14,841 nucleotides of DNA, from assembly GCA_030067055.1 (NCBI GenBank), contig JASJAL010000028.1, forward strand, positions 1 through 14,841, in the 5' to 3' direction. A program made the translations under genes and the position numbers. Position 1 is the stretch's first letter. Each line of letters opens with the position of its first letter. The stretch is from Kiloniellales bacterium. GTDB lineage: Bacteria > Pseudomonadota > Alphaproteobacteria > Kiloniellales > JAKSBE01. This document shows positions 1 through 7,413 of the stretch, piece by piece. The notes below the pieces were generated by a model. It saw only the letters and a list, made by a program, of their open reading frames with translations. It was not told where the DNA came from and did not search any database.

Positions 1-2
1 GC

Positions 3-167
3 GGTGACTTCTACATTCTTTGCCCCGACAACGACGTTCCCCGCGAGCTCGACGAAAAACGCATGGCCTGGGCCATGGGCGACATCATCGAAAACCGTCC
101 GGCGCTTAGCCGCTGGCATTCCGACTACGCGGATGCCTTCGCCGCCTTAATCGACGACAAGGGCTAG
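3..167 (+). CDS. SDR family NAD(P)-dependent oxidoreductase, C-terminal end only
   Basis: Reading frame 3 is open from the window edge to TAG at 165-167 and gives 54 residues beginning GDFYILCPDNDV. From memory of the family, the run YILCPDNDV followed by an ExD-R-AWA-GDIIENRPALSRW tail is the typical C-terminus of a group of classical short-chain dehydrogenases common in rhizobia. The Rossmann nucleotide-binding motif and the YxxxK catalytic pair would lie upstream, outside the window, so activity and substrate cannot be judged. The gene ends 21 bases before the convergent stop of the next gene. Start unknown (5' partial). Confidence 0.7.
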   Translation, partial: GDFYILCPDNDVPRELDEKRMAWAMGDIIENRPALSRWHSDYADAFAALIDDKG

Positions 168-188
168 ACGAAACGCTGCCGGAGTCCC

Positions 189-620
189 TCACCTGGGGTC
201 GAGCTGAAGCAGGAGGACGCTGTCCGTTTGCTCGTGGGTCACAACCAGCAAGGCGGCCCCGTTGGGGCTCTGCTCGGCCGCGATGAAGCGCAAGGACTCG
301 GGCTCGAGGTCGCCGACCGCGGCGCATTCCGGCGTCTTTATGATGTCGCGCTGGCAGACGGCGGCCGGATCCACGGTGAAGTCGCGGTAGTTGAGATAGA
401 AGGCGAAGCGTGGCGCCGTCGGCTCGGTCACGTCATAAGCGATGATCCCGCCGATCCTTTCGAAGCCGACGAAGGCGTACCAGCGATCGCCGACCTTGCC
501 GACCGCGAGGGGCTCCGGCTCCGGGCCGCGGCGGGGACGGTCGGAAGTCACCCTTCGCGGTCGCTCGCCGCATCTTGCTCCGGCGTCAGCGGCACGGATG
601 ACGGGCGCCTTTTGTGACAA
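189..620 (-). pseudogene. C-terminal remnant of a choice-of-anchor I (phytase/phosphatase-like) protein
   Basis: The frame encodes up to 143 residues, but only about the last 110 look like protein of a known family: GPEPEPLAVGKVGDRWYAF, then GIIAYDVTEPTAPRF, NYRDF, GDLEPESLRFI and SPNGAALLVV. These match, from memory, the C-terminal beta-propeller end of choice-of-anchor I proteins (secreted, normally several hundred residues, often annotated as alkaline phosphatase or phytase-like). The 30 or so residues before GPEPEP are arginine-rich and unlike the family, the only start at the 5' end is a TTG without a ribosome binding site, and a divergent methyltransferase begins within 30 bases. I therefore read it as a 5'-truncated gene whose front was lost when the neighbouring segment was joined. 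An intact small protein is less likely. Truncation is seen; the cause is inferred. Confidence 0.6.
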
Positions 621-647
621 ATTCGTCGCCGCGTGTTACTCGGCTTC

Positions 648-1379
648 ATGCGCAGGTCCTACGACACGATCGGTGTCAACTATTCCGATCTCAGGAAACC
701 TGACCTCCGGATCGAGCGGGCGATCGCAAGGGCTCTGGGATCGGCAAGAACCGTCGTGAACGTCGGCGCCGGCGCGGGTTCCTACGAGCCCGCCGACCGG
801 CGGGTCACGGCTGTCGAGCCTTCTGTGGAAATGATCCGGCAGCGCGCGGCCTCGGCAGCGCCGGTCGTTCGGGGTCAGGCCGAGGACTTGCCCTTCCGCG
901 ACGATGCCTTCGATGCCTCCATGGCGATCCTGACGGTCCACCATTGGGCCGACAAGGAGACGGGCCTCAAGGAGATGCGCCGGGTGACGCGGGATCGGGT
1001 CGTCGTGCTGACCTACGACGCTTCGCATCGTGGGTTCTGGCTTGCCGACTACATTCCGGAACTCGTGGCCTTGGACGAGGCGCAGATGCCAAGGATGACG
1101 GATTACGGCGCGTGGCTCGGGCCCGTGGAGATTTCGGCCGTACCTATTCCACACGACTGCACCGACGGCTTCTTGTGCGCATACTGGCGGCGCCCTGCGG
1201 CCTACCTCGATCCGAGAATCCGGTCCGCCATGTCCTCTTTCTGGGCCTTGGGCGACATATCCGAGGGGTTGAGGAGACTCGCCGGCGACCTGGACAGCGG
1301 CGCCTGGGCGCAGCGCTATGCCGACCTGCTCGATCTCGAGGACTGCGACTTCGGCTACCGTCTCGTTACGACGAGGTGA
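648..1379 (+). CDS. class I SAM-dependent methyltransferase
   Basis: 243 residues with a Rossmann methyltransferase core. Motif I is VVNVGAGAGS (36-45), the acidic end of beta 2 is in TAVEPS (54-59), the adenine-side acidic motif is AEDLPF (78-83), and a post-motif AILTVHHW (93-100) leads into a REMRRV-type helix. This is the UbiE/Methyltransf_11 type of fold, which transfers a methyl group from S-adenosylmethionine. The acceptor cannot be told from sequence. ATG 648 is preferred because the family usually begins close to the YDxIGxxY motif (5-11 here); an in-frame GTG at 633 would add five residues. Neither start has a clear Shine-Dalgarno site. It is cytosolic, with no signal peptide. It stands divergent from the remnant to its left and shows no link to the channel genes. 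Confidence 0.85.
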   Translation: MRRSYDTIGVNYSDLRKPDLRIERAIARALGSARTVVNVGAGAGSYEPADRRVTAVEPSVEMIRQRAASAAPVVRGQAEDLPFRDDAFDASMAILTVHHWADKETGLKEMRRVTRDRVVVLTYDASHRGFWLADYIPELVALDEAQMPRMTDYGAWLGPVEISAVPIPHDCTDGFLCAYWRRPAAYLDPRIRSAMSSFWALGDISEGLRRLAGDLDSGAWAQRYADLLDLEDCDFGYRLVTTR

Positions 1380-1494
1380 AACGCTCTAACGATCCGGGGT
1401 CTCGCCCAGGTCGAAGGTCCCTTTTGGGCACGGCGCTCTCTATCGCAGCGGGATCGAGGTTCACCGGGACCGGCTAGCCCGCGACCTAGAGGCA

Positions 1495-1515
1495 ATGCCG
1501 ACGTGAGGTCGGCAT
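1495..1515. terminator. perfect 8-bp stem, 5-nt loop hairpin between convergent genes
   Basis: ATGCCGAC and GTCGGCAT form a perfect inverted repeat around the loop GTGAG. It lies between the 3' ends of the methyltransferase (plus) and the small gene at 1535-1717 (minus), where a shared bidirectional terminator would be expected. No run of T follows on either strand, so it is not a canonical intrinsic terminator; it may instead protect 3' ends. Confidence 0.4.
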
Positions 1516-1534
1516 AGCACCCTTGCGCGGTCGT

Positions 1535-1717
1535 TCACTCGGAATCCGAGAGCGAGCCGGGGAACCGCTCCGGGCCTTCGGCCGCCTCGACGACGGCATC
1601 CCTCATCTTCTGCTGAAGCAGGACCAGGGCCTCGACCTCGCGCAGATGACGGGCAACGAGATCCTCCTCGGATCGAGGATCCAGGCCGGCCCGGATTGTG
1701 AAACGACGCTCTGACAT
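1535..1717 (-). CDS. small hypothetical protein, 60 aa
   Basis: ATG at 1717 is preceded by GAGGAA (1724-1729 on the minus strand) with a 6-nt gap, a good ribosome binding site that decides the start. The product MSERRFTIRAGLDPRS... is soluble, charged and mostly helical in appearance, with an E/R/L-rich central helix containing VARHLREVEALVLLQQK, and ends SLSDSE. I recognise no family. The heptad-like spacing of leucines around residues 22-37 could support a short coiled coil. It converges on the methyltransferase gene, separated by a hairpin. It could be a spurious frame, but the binding site and the ordinary amino acid mix argue for a real small gene. Confidence 0.5.
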   Translation of the reverse strand: MSERRFTIRAGLDPRSEEDLVARHLREVEALVLLQQKMRDAVVEAAEGPERFPGSLSDSE

Positions 1718-1922
1718 CTGCTGTTCCTCGCTGCAGGGGCAAGGATCCTAGCATCCGGCCGTTGAAATTGGGTTGATCCCGCCACAAGAGCGGGGGCCTC
1801 TTCTTGATGGGGCTTCCTGTTATCCCCATCCAAAGGGCCGCCAGAAGCCTCCAGCCCCGGCCCTTGCCGTTTCGCTTAAGGTCCCATTAACCATCCGCTC
1901 CTAGCCTCGGAACCGCTGCGAC

Positions 1923-1928
1923 GGAGGA
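1923..1928 (+). promoter_or_regulatory. ribosome binding site GGAGGA for the 119-aa gene
   Basis: GGAGGA lies 9 nt before ATG 1938. It is the main reason for preferring the plus-strand frame here over a longer open frame on the opposite strand that has no such site. Confidence 0.6.
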
Positions 1929-1937
1929 CAAACGGCC

Positions 1938-2297
1938 ATGCCCGGCGGCAGGCAGCAACCTGTTGTTGTTCCCATTGAGATCATCTGGCGGGTGATCAGC
2001 CTCGCCAACACCCTGGGAGAACTGAGCGCCCCGGGTGACGGTACCGTGCGACGGCGCTTCAACCGGGAGGCCTTCACCGTCGAGTTCGGCGGCCCGACCG
2101 ATGATGACGTCTTTCAGGAGTTCATCCAGGTCTTCGCGGACGAACGCCAGGTGTTCTGGGCAAAACTCGGGCAGGACTGGGGACGGCCCGAGGGCTCGAA
2201 GGTCATGAAGCCCATGCCGGAGACGCTGCACCGCGAGTTCGTCGAATGGGCGGACGCGTTCCTGAAACCTCTCCGCGATCCCATAGACCGGCGCTGA
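1938..2297 (+). CDS. hypothetical protein, 119 aa
   Basis: A 119-residue soluble protein starting MPGGRQQPVVVPIEII, with a strong GGAGGA site 9 nt upstream and mostly G/C third codon positions, both typical of real genes in this window. It has no signal peptide or membrane helix. It contains a helical first third (IEIIWRVISLANTLGEL), a GDGTVRRRF turn followed by an EAFTVEFGGP strand, and an aromatic-rich second half (FQEFIQVFADERQVFWAKL, then EFVEWADAFLKPL). I do not recognise the family and assign no function. It converges with channel gene A, leaving a 233-bp gap (2298-2530) in which I see nothing specific. Confidence 0.6.
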   Translation: MPGGRQQPVVVPIEIIWRVISLANTLGELSAPGDGTVRRRFNREAFTVEFGGPTDDDVFQEFIQVFADERQVFWAKLGQDWGRPEGSKVMKPMPETLHREFVEWADAFLKPLRDPIDRR

Positions 2298-2530
2298 CCG
2301 CGGAGCGGCGTCAGGTGTCGGCTTCGTTGGGTGGCCTGGAGCCGGCGGCCCGCAAGACCGCTCCTGACTAGCCTCGGCACCGCACCTCCACACGGCGGAA
2401 CTGCCCGATTTTCGCCTTGCCCCGTAGACCGGACCTCCTGAGCAGGTGCCTGCGAGGCCCGGGTGTGACCCCAAGGCAACATCACCACCGTGGAACGCAT
2501 CGCATCGGCCGGCCTTGCTGTTGACATCCC

Positions 2531-5086
2531 CTAGCTGGCCGATTTGGTGGGCAATGGCTGAGGCGACGGCGGCGCCTCGTTCGCGTGGTCCATGCGGGGT
2601 TCGTGGTGCGGAGACCCCTTCGGCGGATAGTCGAGGCTGTCTTCAAGCCCCACGCGCCTGGCGCTGTCGAACTCGGGAAACGGCAGCTTGTTTTCCTCCC
2701 GCCATTTCGCGACTTCGGCTTCTGCGGCGTCGCCGTGGTCGGCATCCAGCCCCCCGTCGCGCCCGAGATAGGCGGTTTGGGACGGCAAGGCGAACCCCGA
2801 TCCGGCCTCGTTGACAATGTCCTCCATGCGCAGGAGCACATCCTCCTGCATGGCAAGAAAGGTATTCTGGTCCTGGCACCGCAGATAGGCGAAAATCTCC
2901 ACGTCCTTGGAGTAGGCGCCATAGCCAACGAACCGGACCCGAGCCGGTTCAGGTGTCACCGAGGGATGCCCGATCAGGAGCTCCCGCAGTTTCGCCAGGA
3001 TGTACCGCATCTGGTCCGCCGTCGTCTCATATCGGAGTTGCAACGTGGTCCTAAGCAGCCGTTCGTCACGCAGTGCGAAATTCTCGAGCTTCATCTCCGA
3101 GAACTCGGCATTTGGCACGGTGACGACGGTGCGCTCGAGCGAGCGGATCCGGGTCGATATCAGTCCGATCTGCTCGACAGTGCCGATCCTATCGCCATAG
3201 CGGCAGAAGTCGCCGACGCGAACCGGCCGGTTGGCGAAGATGATCAGGCTGCCGATAAAGTTTGCAATGGTTTTCTGCGCCGCCAGGGCGACGGCAAGAC
3301 CGCCAACACCGAGCCCAGCAAGCAGCGGCAGCAGGTCCGCACCCAGTCCCTGAATACCTTTGATGACGATCCACACGGCCGCGAGAAACCCTAAGATGCG
3401 TGCGCCGATCCGCAGCAGGCTTGCATCAATGCTCTCCTCCGAAATTCTGGGGGAGTCGATGATGGTCTCGGCGATGGCCTTGCAGGCGTTGTAGACGGCC
3501 AAGGCCAACACCAGGAAGACAATAGCCTTACTGCCGATGGTGTACGCCTCCAGGACGCCGCCGCTGATGTTAAGGTCTCCATCCACGAAGGCGATCGCGC
3601 CGCTCACGAGCATCGCGACGATCACCGGTGCCGGGATCTTGAGCCAGTTGCTCAGCGGTGGCCCGCTGCTTTCGGCCCAGCGATTGCAGAGACGGAACAC
3701 GAAGAAGGCGACGGCGAGAATCGCCAGGACTGTCATGAACAAGGCAATCCATTGCCAAACCGCCTGATGGCCATAAAGGACCTTGAACGAACCCGGCAGG
3801 TCCTCAATCAAACCGCTCAGGAAATAGGCACGGGGGATCAGATATCCCGGTGTGGAGATATAGAAATTGTAGAACCCCGGAGTGAGTTCGGGCGCGTGAT
3901 ACTCGAGCTCCAGTCCACCGTATGTGTCCGGGCGATACGGCAGGTCGCGGACCTGGTCATAGTATTCTGACATCCTCGCAACGGATGCCGCGCTGACAAG
4001 AAACTGACCGCGACGCTCCCCCTCGGTGACCTCGACGATCTCGATCCCGGTGCCGGGATATCGCCAGCGGAGCGGGCCAGTGTCTTTCTGTAGAGTCCCT
4101 GCCGAGCCTGATCGCGCCGCCGCGACAACTGCGGCGTTGGGTATGGCCTCGATCGGCGGAAGGACGGTCCGGTCGAGGATTTCTTTCAATTGCAGGACTG
4201 TTTCCAACCCGACGCCCGCGCGGAGTGAGTCCGGCACCTTGCTGAGGTCAAGCGTGGTCGTGGCGCGTTGCAGGAACTCTGCGGCGACACTCTCGATTTC
4301 CCGCGCCTTCTCCTTATCGATCCGCGGCGGTTGTGCCTGAAGTGCGGCTTCCGCGTCTTGGATCAGCCGATAGGCCCGGTTGACGCTGTCGAGAAAGCCG
4401 TCAAACACGGCCCGCGGGCTCGCGGTATCGACCGGCTGCAGGCGGCTGCGCAACCGAGCCTCGTAGGCCTCCCACGTGCGATCGCTGCTGATCGCCTCTT
4501 CGTATACCCCTGGCTTCGCGCTCTCCCGGTAGGGCAGGTGTCTTGTAAGTCTGTAGAAGCGTTTTAGGCGCTCGACGGTATCGGCAGAGAACAGGAACTG
4601 TCCTGCGCGCGGGCCATCGGCAATGAGAGCGATCGTGATCCGCGTATTCGGAATGTTCCATTTCTCGATGCCTTGATCGGCGACTTCACGGACGCCCGGG
4701 ATATCGTCGTCGGGCGGCAGATTTATCCGTGCGAGGATCTCGTGCAGCATCAGGACGTGGCTCGAGCGCGTAGAGAATGAATTGCCGCCCGGCGTCTTCG
4801 AGAAATCCATCGCCTGCATTGCGCGCCGGCTCGCAAGATGGCCCTCACCGGTCAAGTGGATTCTTTCGTTCGATTTGGCGGCGCGCCAGGCATTGGCAAC
4901 GATGCCGGTGTTTTCCAGGAAGCCGAGCAGCGTATCCCGCGGGCTTGACGTCGATGCGGGCACTAGCGGGTTTCCGCGGAGTTCGGCGCCGGGTTGCTGC
5001 GCGAAGGCGACTTCTGCTGACAAGGCGAGCATCATAGTGGCCAGCAAACTGACCCCAAGTCGAAACGGGCTTTGTTTCCGCGGCAT
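2531..5086 (-). CDS. MscS-family mechanosensitive channel A with duplicated periplasmic domain, 851 aa
   Basis: Inner-membrane channel of the small-conductance mechanosensitive family, expected to open under membrane tension and release solutes on osmotic downshock. ATG 5086 is chosen because GAGGGGGT (5091-5098) lies just upstream; the twelve extra upstream codons lack a site. Layout: Sec signal peptide 1-29 (cleavage after AFA); periplasmic repeat 1 at about 39-189 (STSSPRDTLLGFL, FSKTPGG, LHEILARINLPP, WNIPNTRI, LPYR); repeat 2 at about 220-385 (TASPRAVFDGFL, LDLSKVPDSL, LKEILDR, LPYR); WQW at about 444-446 entering helix 1; further helices near 484-504, 517-535 and 559-583; pore helix with GLGVGGLAVALAAQKTIAN (about 592-610); MscS beta domain VRVGDFCRYGDRIGTVEQI at about 622-640; C-terminal tail with KLPFPEF. 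It follows channel B on the same strand. The doubled external domain is unusual next to its two neighbours, which have one copy. Confidence 0.95.
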   Translation of the reverse strand: MPRKQSPFRLGVSLLATMMLALSAEVAFAQQPGAELRGNPLVPASTSSPRDTLLGFLENTGIVANAWRAAKSNERIHLTGEGHLASRRAMQAMDFSKTPGGNSFSTRSSHVLMLHEILARINLPPDDDIPGVREVADQGIEKWNIPNTRITIALIADGPRAGQFLFSADTVERLKRFYRLTRHLPYRESAKPGVYEEAISSDRTWEAYEARLRSRLQPVDTASPRAVFDGFLDSVNRAYRLIQDAEAALQAQPPRIDKEKAREIESVAAEFLQRATTTLDLSKVPDSLRAGVGLETVLQLKEILDRTVLPPIEAIPNAAVVAAARSGSAGTLQKDTGPLRWRYPGTGIEIVEVTEGERRGQFLVSAASVARMSEYYDQVRDLPYRPDTYGGLELEYHAPELTPGFYNFYISTPGYLIPRAYFLSGLIEDLPGSFKVLYGHQAVWQWIALFMTVLAILAVAFFVFRLCNRWAESSGPPLSNWLKIPAPVIVAMLVSGAIAFVDGDLNISGGVLEAYTIGSKAIVFLVLALAVYNACKAIAETIIDSPRISEESIDASLLRIGARILGFLAAVWIVIKGIQGLGADLLPLLAGLGVGGLAVALAAQKTIANFIGSLIIFANRPVRVGDFCRYGDRIGTVEQIGLISTRIRSLERTVVTVPNAEFSEMKLENFALRDERLLRTTLQLRYETTADQMRYILAKLRELLIGHPSVTPEPARVRFVGYGAYSKDVEIFAYLRCQDQNTFLAMQEDVLLRMEDIVNEAGSGFALPSQTAYLGRDGGLDADHGDAAEAEVAKWREENKLPFPEFDSARRVGLEDSLDYPPKGSPHHEPRMDHANEAPPSPQPLPTKSAS

Positions 5087-5090
5087 GGTC

Positions 5091-5098
5091 ACCCCCTC
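5091..5098 (-). promoter_or_regulatory. ribosome binding site of channel A
   Basis: On the minus strand GAGGGGGT precedes the ATG at 5086 by 4 nt. It fixes the start at the residue that begins a normal signal peptide (MPRKQSPF...). Confidence 0.6.
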
Positions 5099-5233
5099 GC
5101 TTCTGGGTTCTAACCGAGACAAATGTCAGAAAAATGGGCGCAAGCAAGTGCTTTGCGCTGAATCAGGACCCTTGTGCCACGGTCCGCGTTGATTGGACGT
5201 TTTCGGAGATGCCTCGAATGCCCTCCCCAGCCA

Positions 5234-5271
5234 CCACGCAAAGAGTTCGATAGGTGTCCAGGAAAAGCAGC
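5234..5271 (-). repeat. 38-bp upstream repeat, copy 1 (ahead of channel A)
   Basis: Together with 7376-7413 this forms a pair of 38-bp sequences identical at 31 positions, with six of the seven differences being transitions. The shared core on the plus strand includes CCACGCAAA, GTTCGATA and TCCAGGAA. This copy ends 147 nt before the start of channel A; the other lies 131 nt before the start of channel B, in the same orientation relative to its gene. It may be a shared regulatory site or the leftover of a duplication that carried upstream DNA. Confidence 0.6.
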
Positions 5272-5324
5272 CAGCCCTGCTATTTCTGTCAGTTGGCCTC
5301 TGGCCCTATACCCAGCGGTAGGAC

Positions 5325-5346
5325 CATCACTGCTCGCGCAATGACG
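5325..5346 (-). terminator. GNRA-capped hairpin after channel B
   Basis: Read on the minus strand, CGTCATTGC and GCAGTGATG pair over nine base pairs (two of them G-U) around the tetraloop GCGA. It starts 12 nt after the stop of channel B. The G-U pairs become A-C mismatches on the plus strand, so the structure is favoured only in the RNA of the B/A direction. No U tract follows, so it may be a processing or attenuation structure rather than an intrinsic terminator. Confidence 0.4.
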
Positions 5347-5357
5347 CCCCGCGTGCA

Positions 5358-7244
5358 TCACGTTTTTGTCGATGATTCCTCCGAAGGCGGAACAAAGATT
5401 CCCAACCCTCTCGATCGTGCCTGCTCCCCCTTGCCGAAACTCTCGGCGATACGTCTGAGTTCGTCAGCGCTGGGCGCGCCTTCTCCGTGCGACATCGCCT
5501 CTGCATTTGTCGTTTGGGTCCAGGTCGTCTGGGTGGGCGCAAATGCGACGCCGAGGGCCTCGGCAAGGCGAATGACCTCAAGCAGGATCCGATGTCGCTC
5601 GACGAGTTCGGCGCGCTTGTCTGGAACGACCAGAAAGTACGACAGCAGAATATCCAGGCCGGCCGCTCCGAATTCGAAGATCACAACATCGAACTTGTCC
5701 TTGCGCGTGCACGGATTGGCCTGAACGATCAGTTTGATGCCTTCCAGAAACGCCTCGATCTGCTCCGGCGGTGTCGCGTCGTCGATGCTCAGTGTTGTCT
5801 TGATGCGGCGATAGCTGCGCAGGCCAAGGTTCTCGACAGTTGCCCCCGCCGCGTCCGCATTCGGAATCACCACCACCGTATCGTCCTCGGAACGCAGTCG
5901 CGTGCTGCGAAAACCGATGGCCTCGACGGTCCCCTTATGGTCACCGATAACAACGTCGTGCCCGATCCTATAGGGCCGTTCCCACATGATGACGATCGAC
6001 CCGAAGATGTCCTTCAGGACTTCCTGCGCGCTCAAGGTGACGGCAAGGCCGCCGATACCGAAACCGGTGACCATCGAATAGGCCGGCAGCCCGAACTCGT
6101 GACCGGCATTCACCAGGATCGCCACAATTGCGGCGCCGGCGACAACTATGCCGACAAGGCGGATCAGCTGGCTCCGGGCAGCGGAGGGCTGGAGCTTGCG
6201 GGAATGGATGGCGAGCTCGGCAAGCTGCATCACGACCAAACCTGCCAACCAACACAGGAAAACATAGGACGCAAACGCGACCACATAGAGGACGATATCG
6301 AGAGGGTCGCCGGTCAGGTTGATGCCTTCGTCGATCAGCCACTCGATGAACAGGAGCAAAGCGAACGATGCCGTCAACGCCACGAGCCTGGCGGGATGCC
6401 AACGCCGCCGCCCGCCCAATGCGGGTTCCCCAGGAAAGCGATGGTCAAGGCGCTCAGCGAACCACAGCAGGGATCGGATCGCCAGGCCGGCCAGGACCAA
6501 CGCCAACAAGGTGGCGCCCCACTGCCAAACCGCCTGCCCGAAGATGACGGCCTGCCCCCAGGACGGCATCGTCTGGTTCCATCTCAGATCGAGTCCCTCA
6601 CCCGGCGTCAGGAAATACGCCCTGAAGATGCCAGGCGTTGCATTGTCTTTGTACGGCAAGTGACGCACGCGCTCGAAGAAGCGCGGCACGCGCCGGACCG
6701 TATCGGGCGCGAAAAGGAATTCGCCTTTGCGCGCGCCTTCGGCAACGAGACGGATGGTGATGTCCGTCTTGGGGATCGTCCACTCTTGGATCGGCCCTGT
6801 CCCCGCAGCAGCATCCAGGCTCCCCGACTTCTCCTGGGACGGCGTCAAACCAGTCAGTCCGGGCACGTCTTCGGGCAAAGGCAGCTCGATGCGGTCCAGC
6901 ACCTCCTTCAGCATCAGGGCAGCCTCCGTTCCTCGATTCTGTTGCAATCTTGGCGGTATCTCCGAGAGATCGAGGCATCGAACTGCCCGGCGCAAAGCCA
7001 ACGCCGAGTCGCCTTGCTGTTTACCGCCTGCGATCCTGTAGGCTTCATCCAATGCAGAAATGAACGCAGAAAGAGTCGCGCGAGGGCTTTCCGTGTCGGG
7101 CGGCTTCAGAGGGTTTTCGGTGGATTGCGCAACGGCGGATGGCGCAGCAAGCGCCAAGAGGATGGCAACCGCCAGAGGAATCACCTTCCCGAGTTGTGGG
7201 AAACGGCGAACCAATGCTCGACGGCTATGACAACGATGATCCAC
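5358..7244 (-). CDS. MscS-family mechanosensitive channel B with N-terminal periplasmic domain, 628 aa
   Basis: Second channel of the cluster, with one copy of the shared external domain. Layout: signal peptide ending near AVAQ (about 20-40); periplasmic domain 44-237 with PDTESPRATL (49-58), LDLSEIPP (91-98), LKEVLDR (112-118), EWTIPKTDITI (154-164), HLPYK (195-199) and TPGIF (203-207); VWQW (239-242) entering helix 1; further helices near 286-303, 315-340 and 358-379; pore helix GFGIGGLAVTLSAQEVLKD (394-412); beta domain with RPYRIGHDVVIGDHKGTVEAI (423-443) and VVVIPNADAAG. The first possible start is GTG 7244, directly after an in-frame stop; TTG 7214 would also leave a good signal peptide, and neither has a convincing ribosome binding site. 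A lies 271 bp downstream on the same strand and C is divergent. The C-terminal cytosolic tail is rich in charged residues and unrelated to those of A and C. Confidence 0.93.
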   Translation of the reverse strand: MDHRCHSRRALVRRFPQLGKVIPLAVAILLALAAPSAVAQSTENPLKPPDTESPRATLSAFISALDEAYRIAGGKQQGDSALALRRAVRCLDLSEIPPRLQQNRGTEAALMLKEVLDRIELPLPEDVPGLTGLTPSQEKSGSLDAAAGTGPIQEWTIPKTDITIRLVAEGARKGEFLFAPDTVRRVPRFFERVRHLPYKDNATPGIFRAYFLTPGEGLDLRWNQTMPSWGQAVIFGQAVWQWGATLLALVLAGLAIRSLLWFAERLDHRFPGEPALGGRRRWHPARLVALTASFALLLFIEWLIDEGINLTGDPLDIVLYVVAFASYVFLCWLAGLVVMQLAELAIHSRKLQPSAARSQLIRLVGIVVAGAAIVAILVNAGHEFGLPAYSMVTGFGIGGLAVTLSAQEVLKDIFGSIVIMWERPYRIGHDVVIGDHKGTVEAIGFRSTRLRSEDDTVVVIPNADAAGATVENLGLRSYRRIKTTLSIDDATPPEQIEAFLEGIKLIVQANPCTRKDKFDVVIFEFGAAGLDILLSYFLVVPDKRAELVERHRILLEVIRLAEALGVAFAPTQTTWTQTTNAEAMSHGEGAPSADELRRIAESFGKGEQARSRGLGIFVPPSEESSTKT

Positions 7245-7323
7245 GCGTTCGAACTAAGCATGTTCAGATGGTTACCCTCAAGCGTCCCGTGCCCTCTTGG
7301 CGGCCAGCATTGACTCGCCACAA

Positions 7324-7345
7324 TTCAAACCATTCCCGGTTTGAA
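7324..7345. promoter_or_regulatory. perfect 8-bp dyad upstream of channel B, possible operator
   Basis: TTCAAACC and GGTTTGAA are perfect inverted arms separated by six bases (ATTCCC). The dyad ends about 80 bp before the start of channel B and lies between that start and the 38-bp repeat. Its symmetry and size suit a dimeric regulator; as RNA it would be an 8-bp hairpin in the 5' leader. Confidence 0.4.
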
Positions 7346-7375
7346 AGGGGGCGGCAGCAAGTCCAGGACAACTGA

Positions 7376-7413
7376 CCACGCAAAAGGTTCGATACGTATC
7401 CAGGAAGGGCAAC
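7376..7413 (-). repeat. 38-bp upstream repeat, copy 2 (ahead of channel B)
   Basis: This is the partner of 5234-5271 (31/38 identical), lying 131 nt upstream of the start of channel B and oriented the same way relative to its gene. I found no equally clear copy ahead of channel C. Confidence 0.6.

Noticed and set aside
1887..2474. A 195-codon minus-strand frame over the 119-aa gene
   Set aside because: The plus-strand frame has a GGAGGA site and better third-position GC; the minus frame has neither a site nor plausible composition.
5487..7313. A 608-codon open frame on the plus strand, antisense to channel B
   Set aside because: Its translation has the R/Q/D/G-rich character of a GC-driven antisense frame and no recognisable motif, whereas the minus strand encodes a clear MscS protein. 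Long antisense frames are common opposite high-GC genes.
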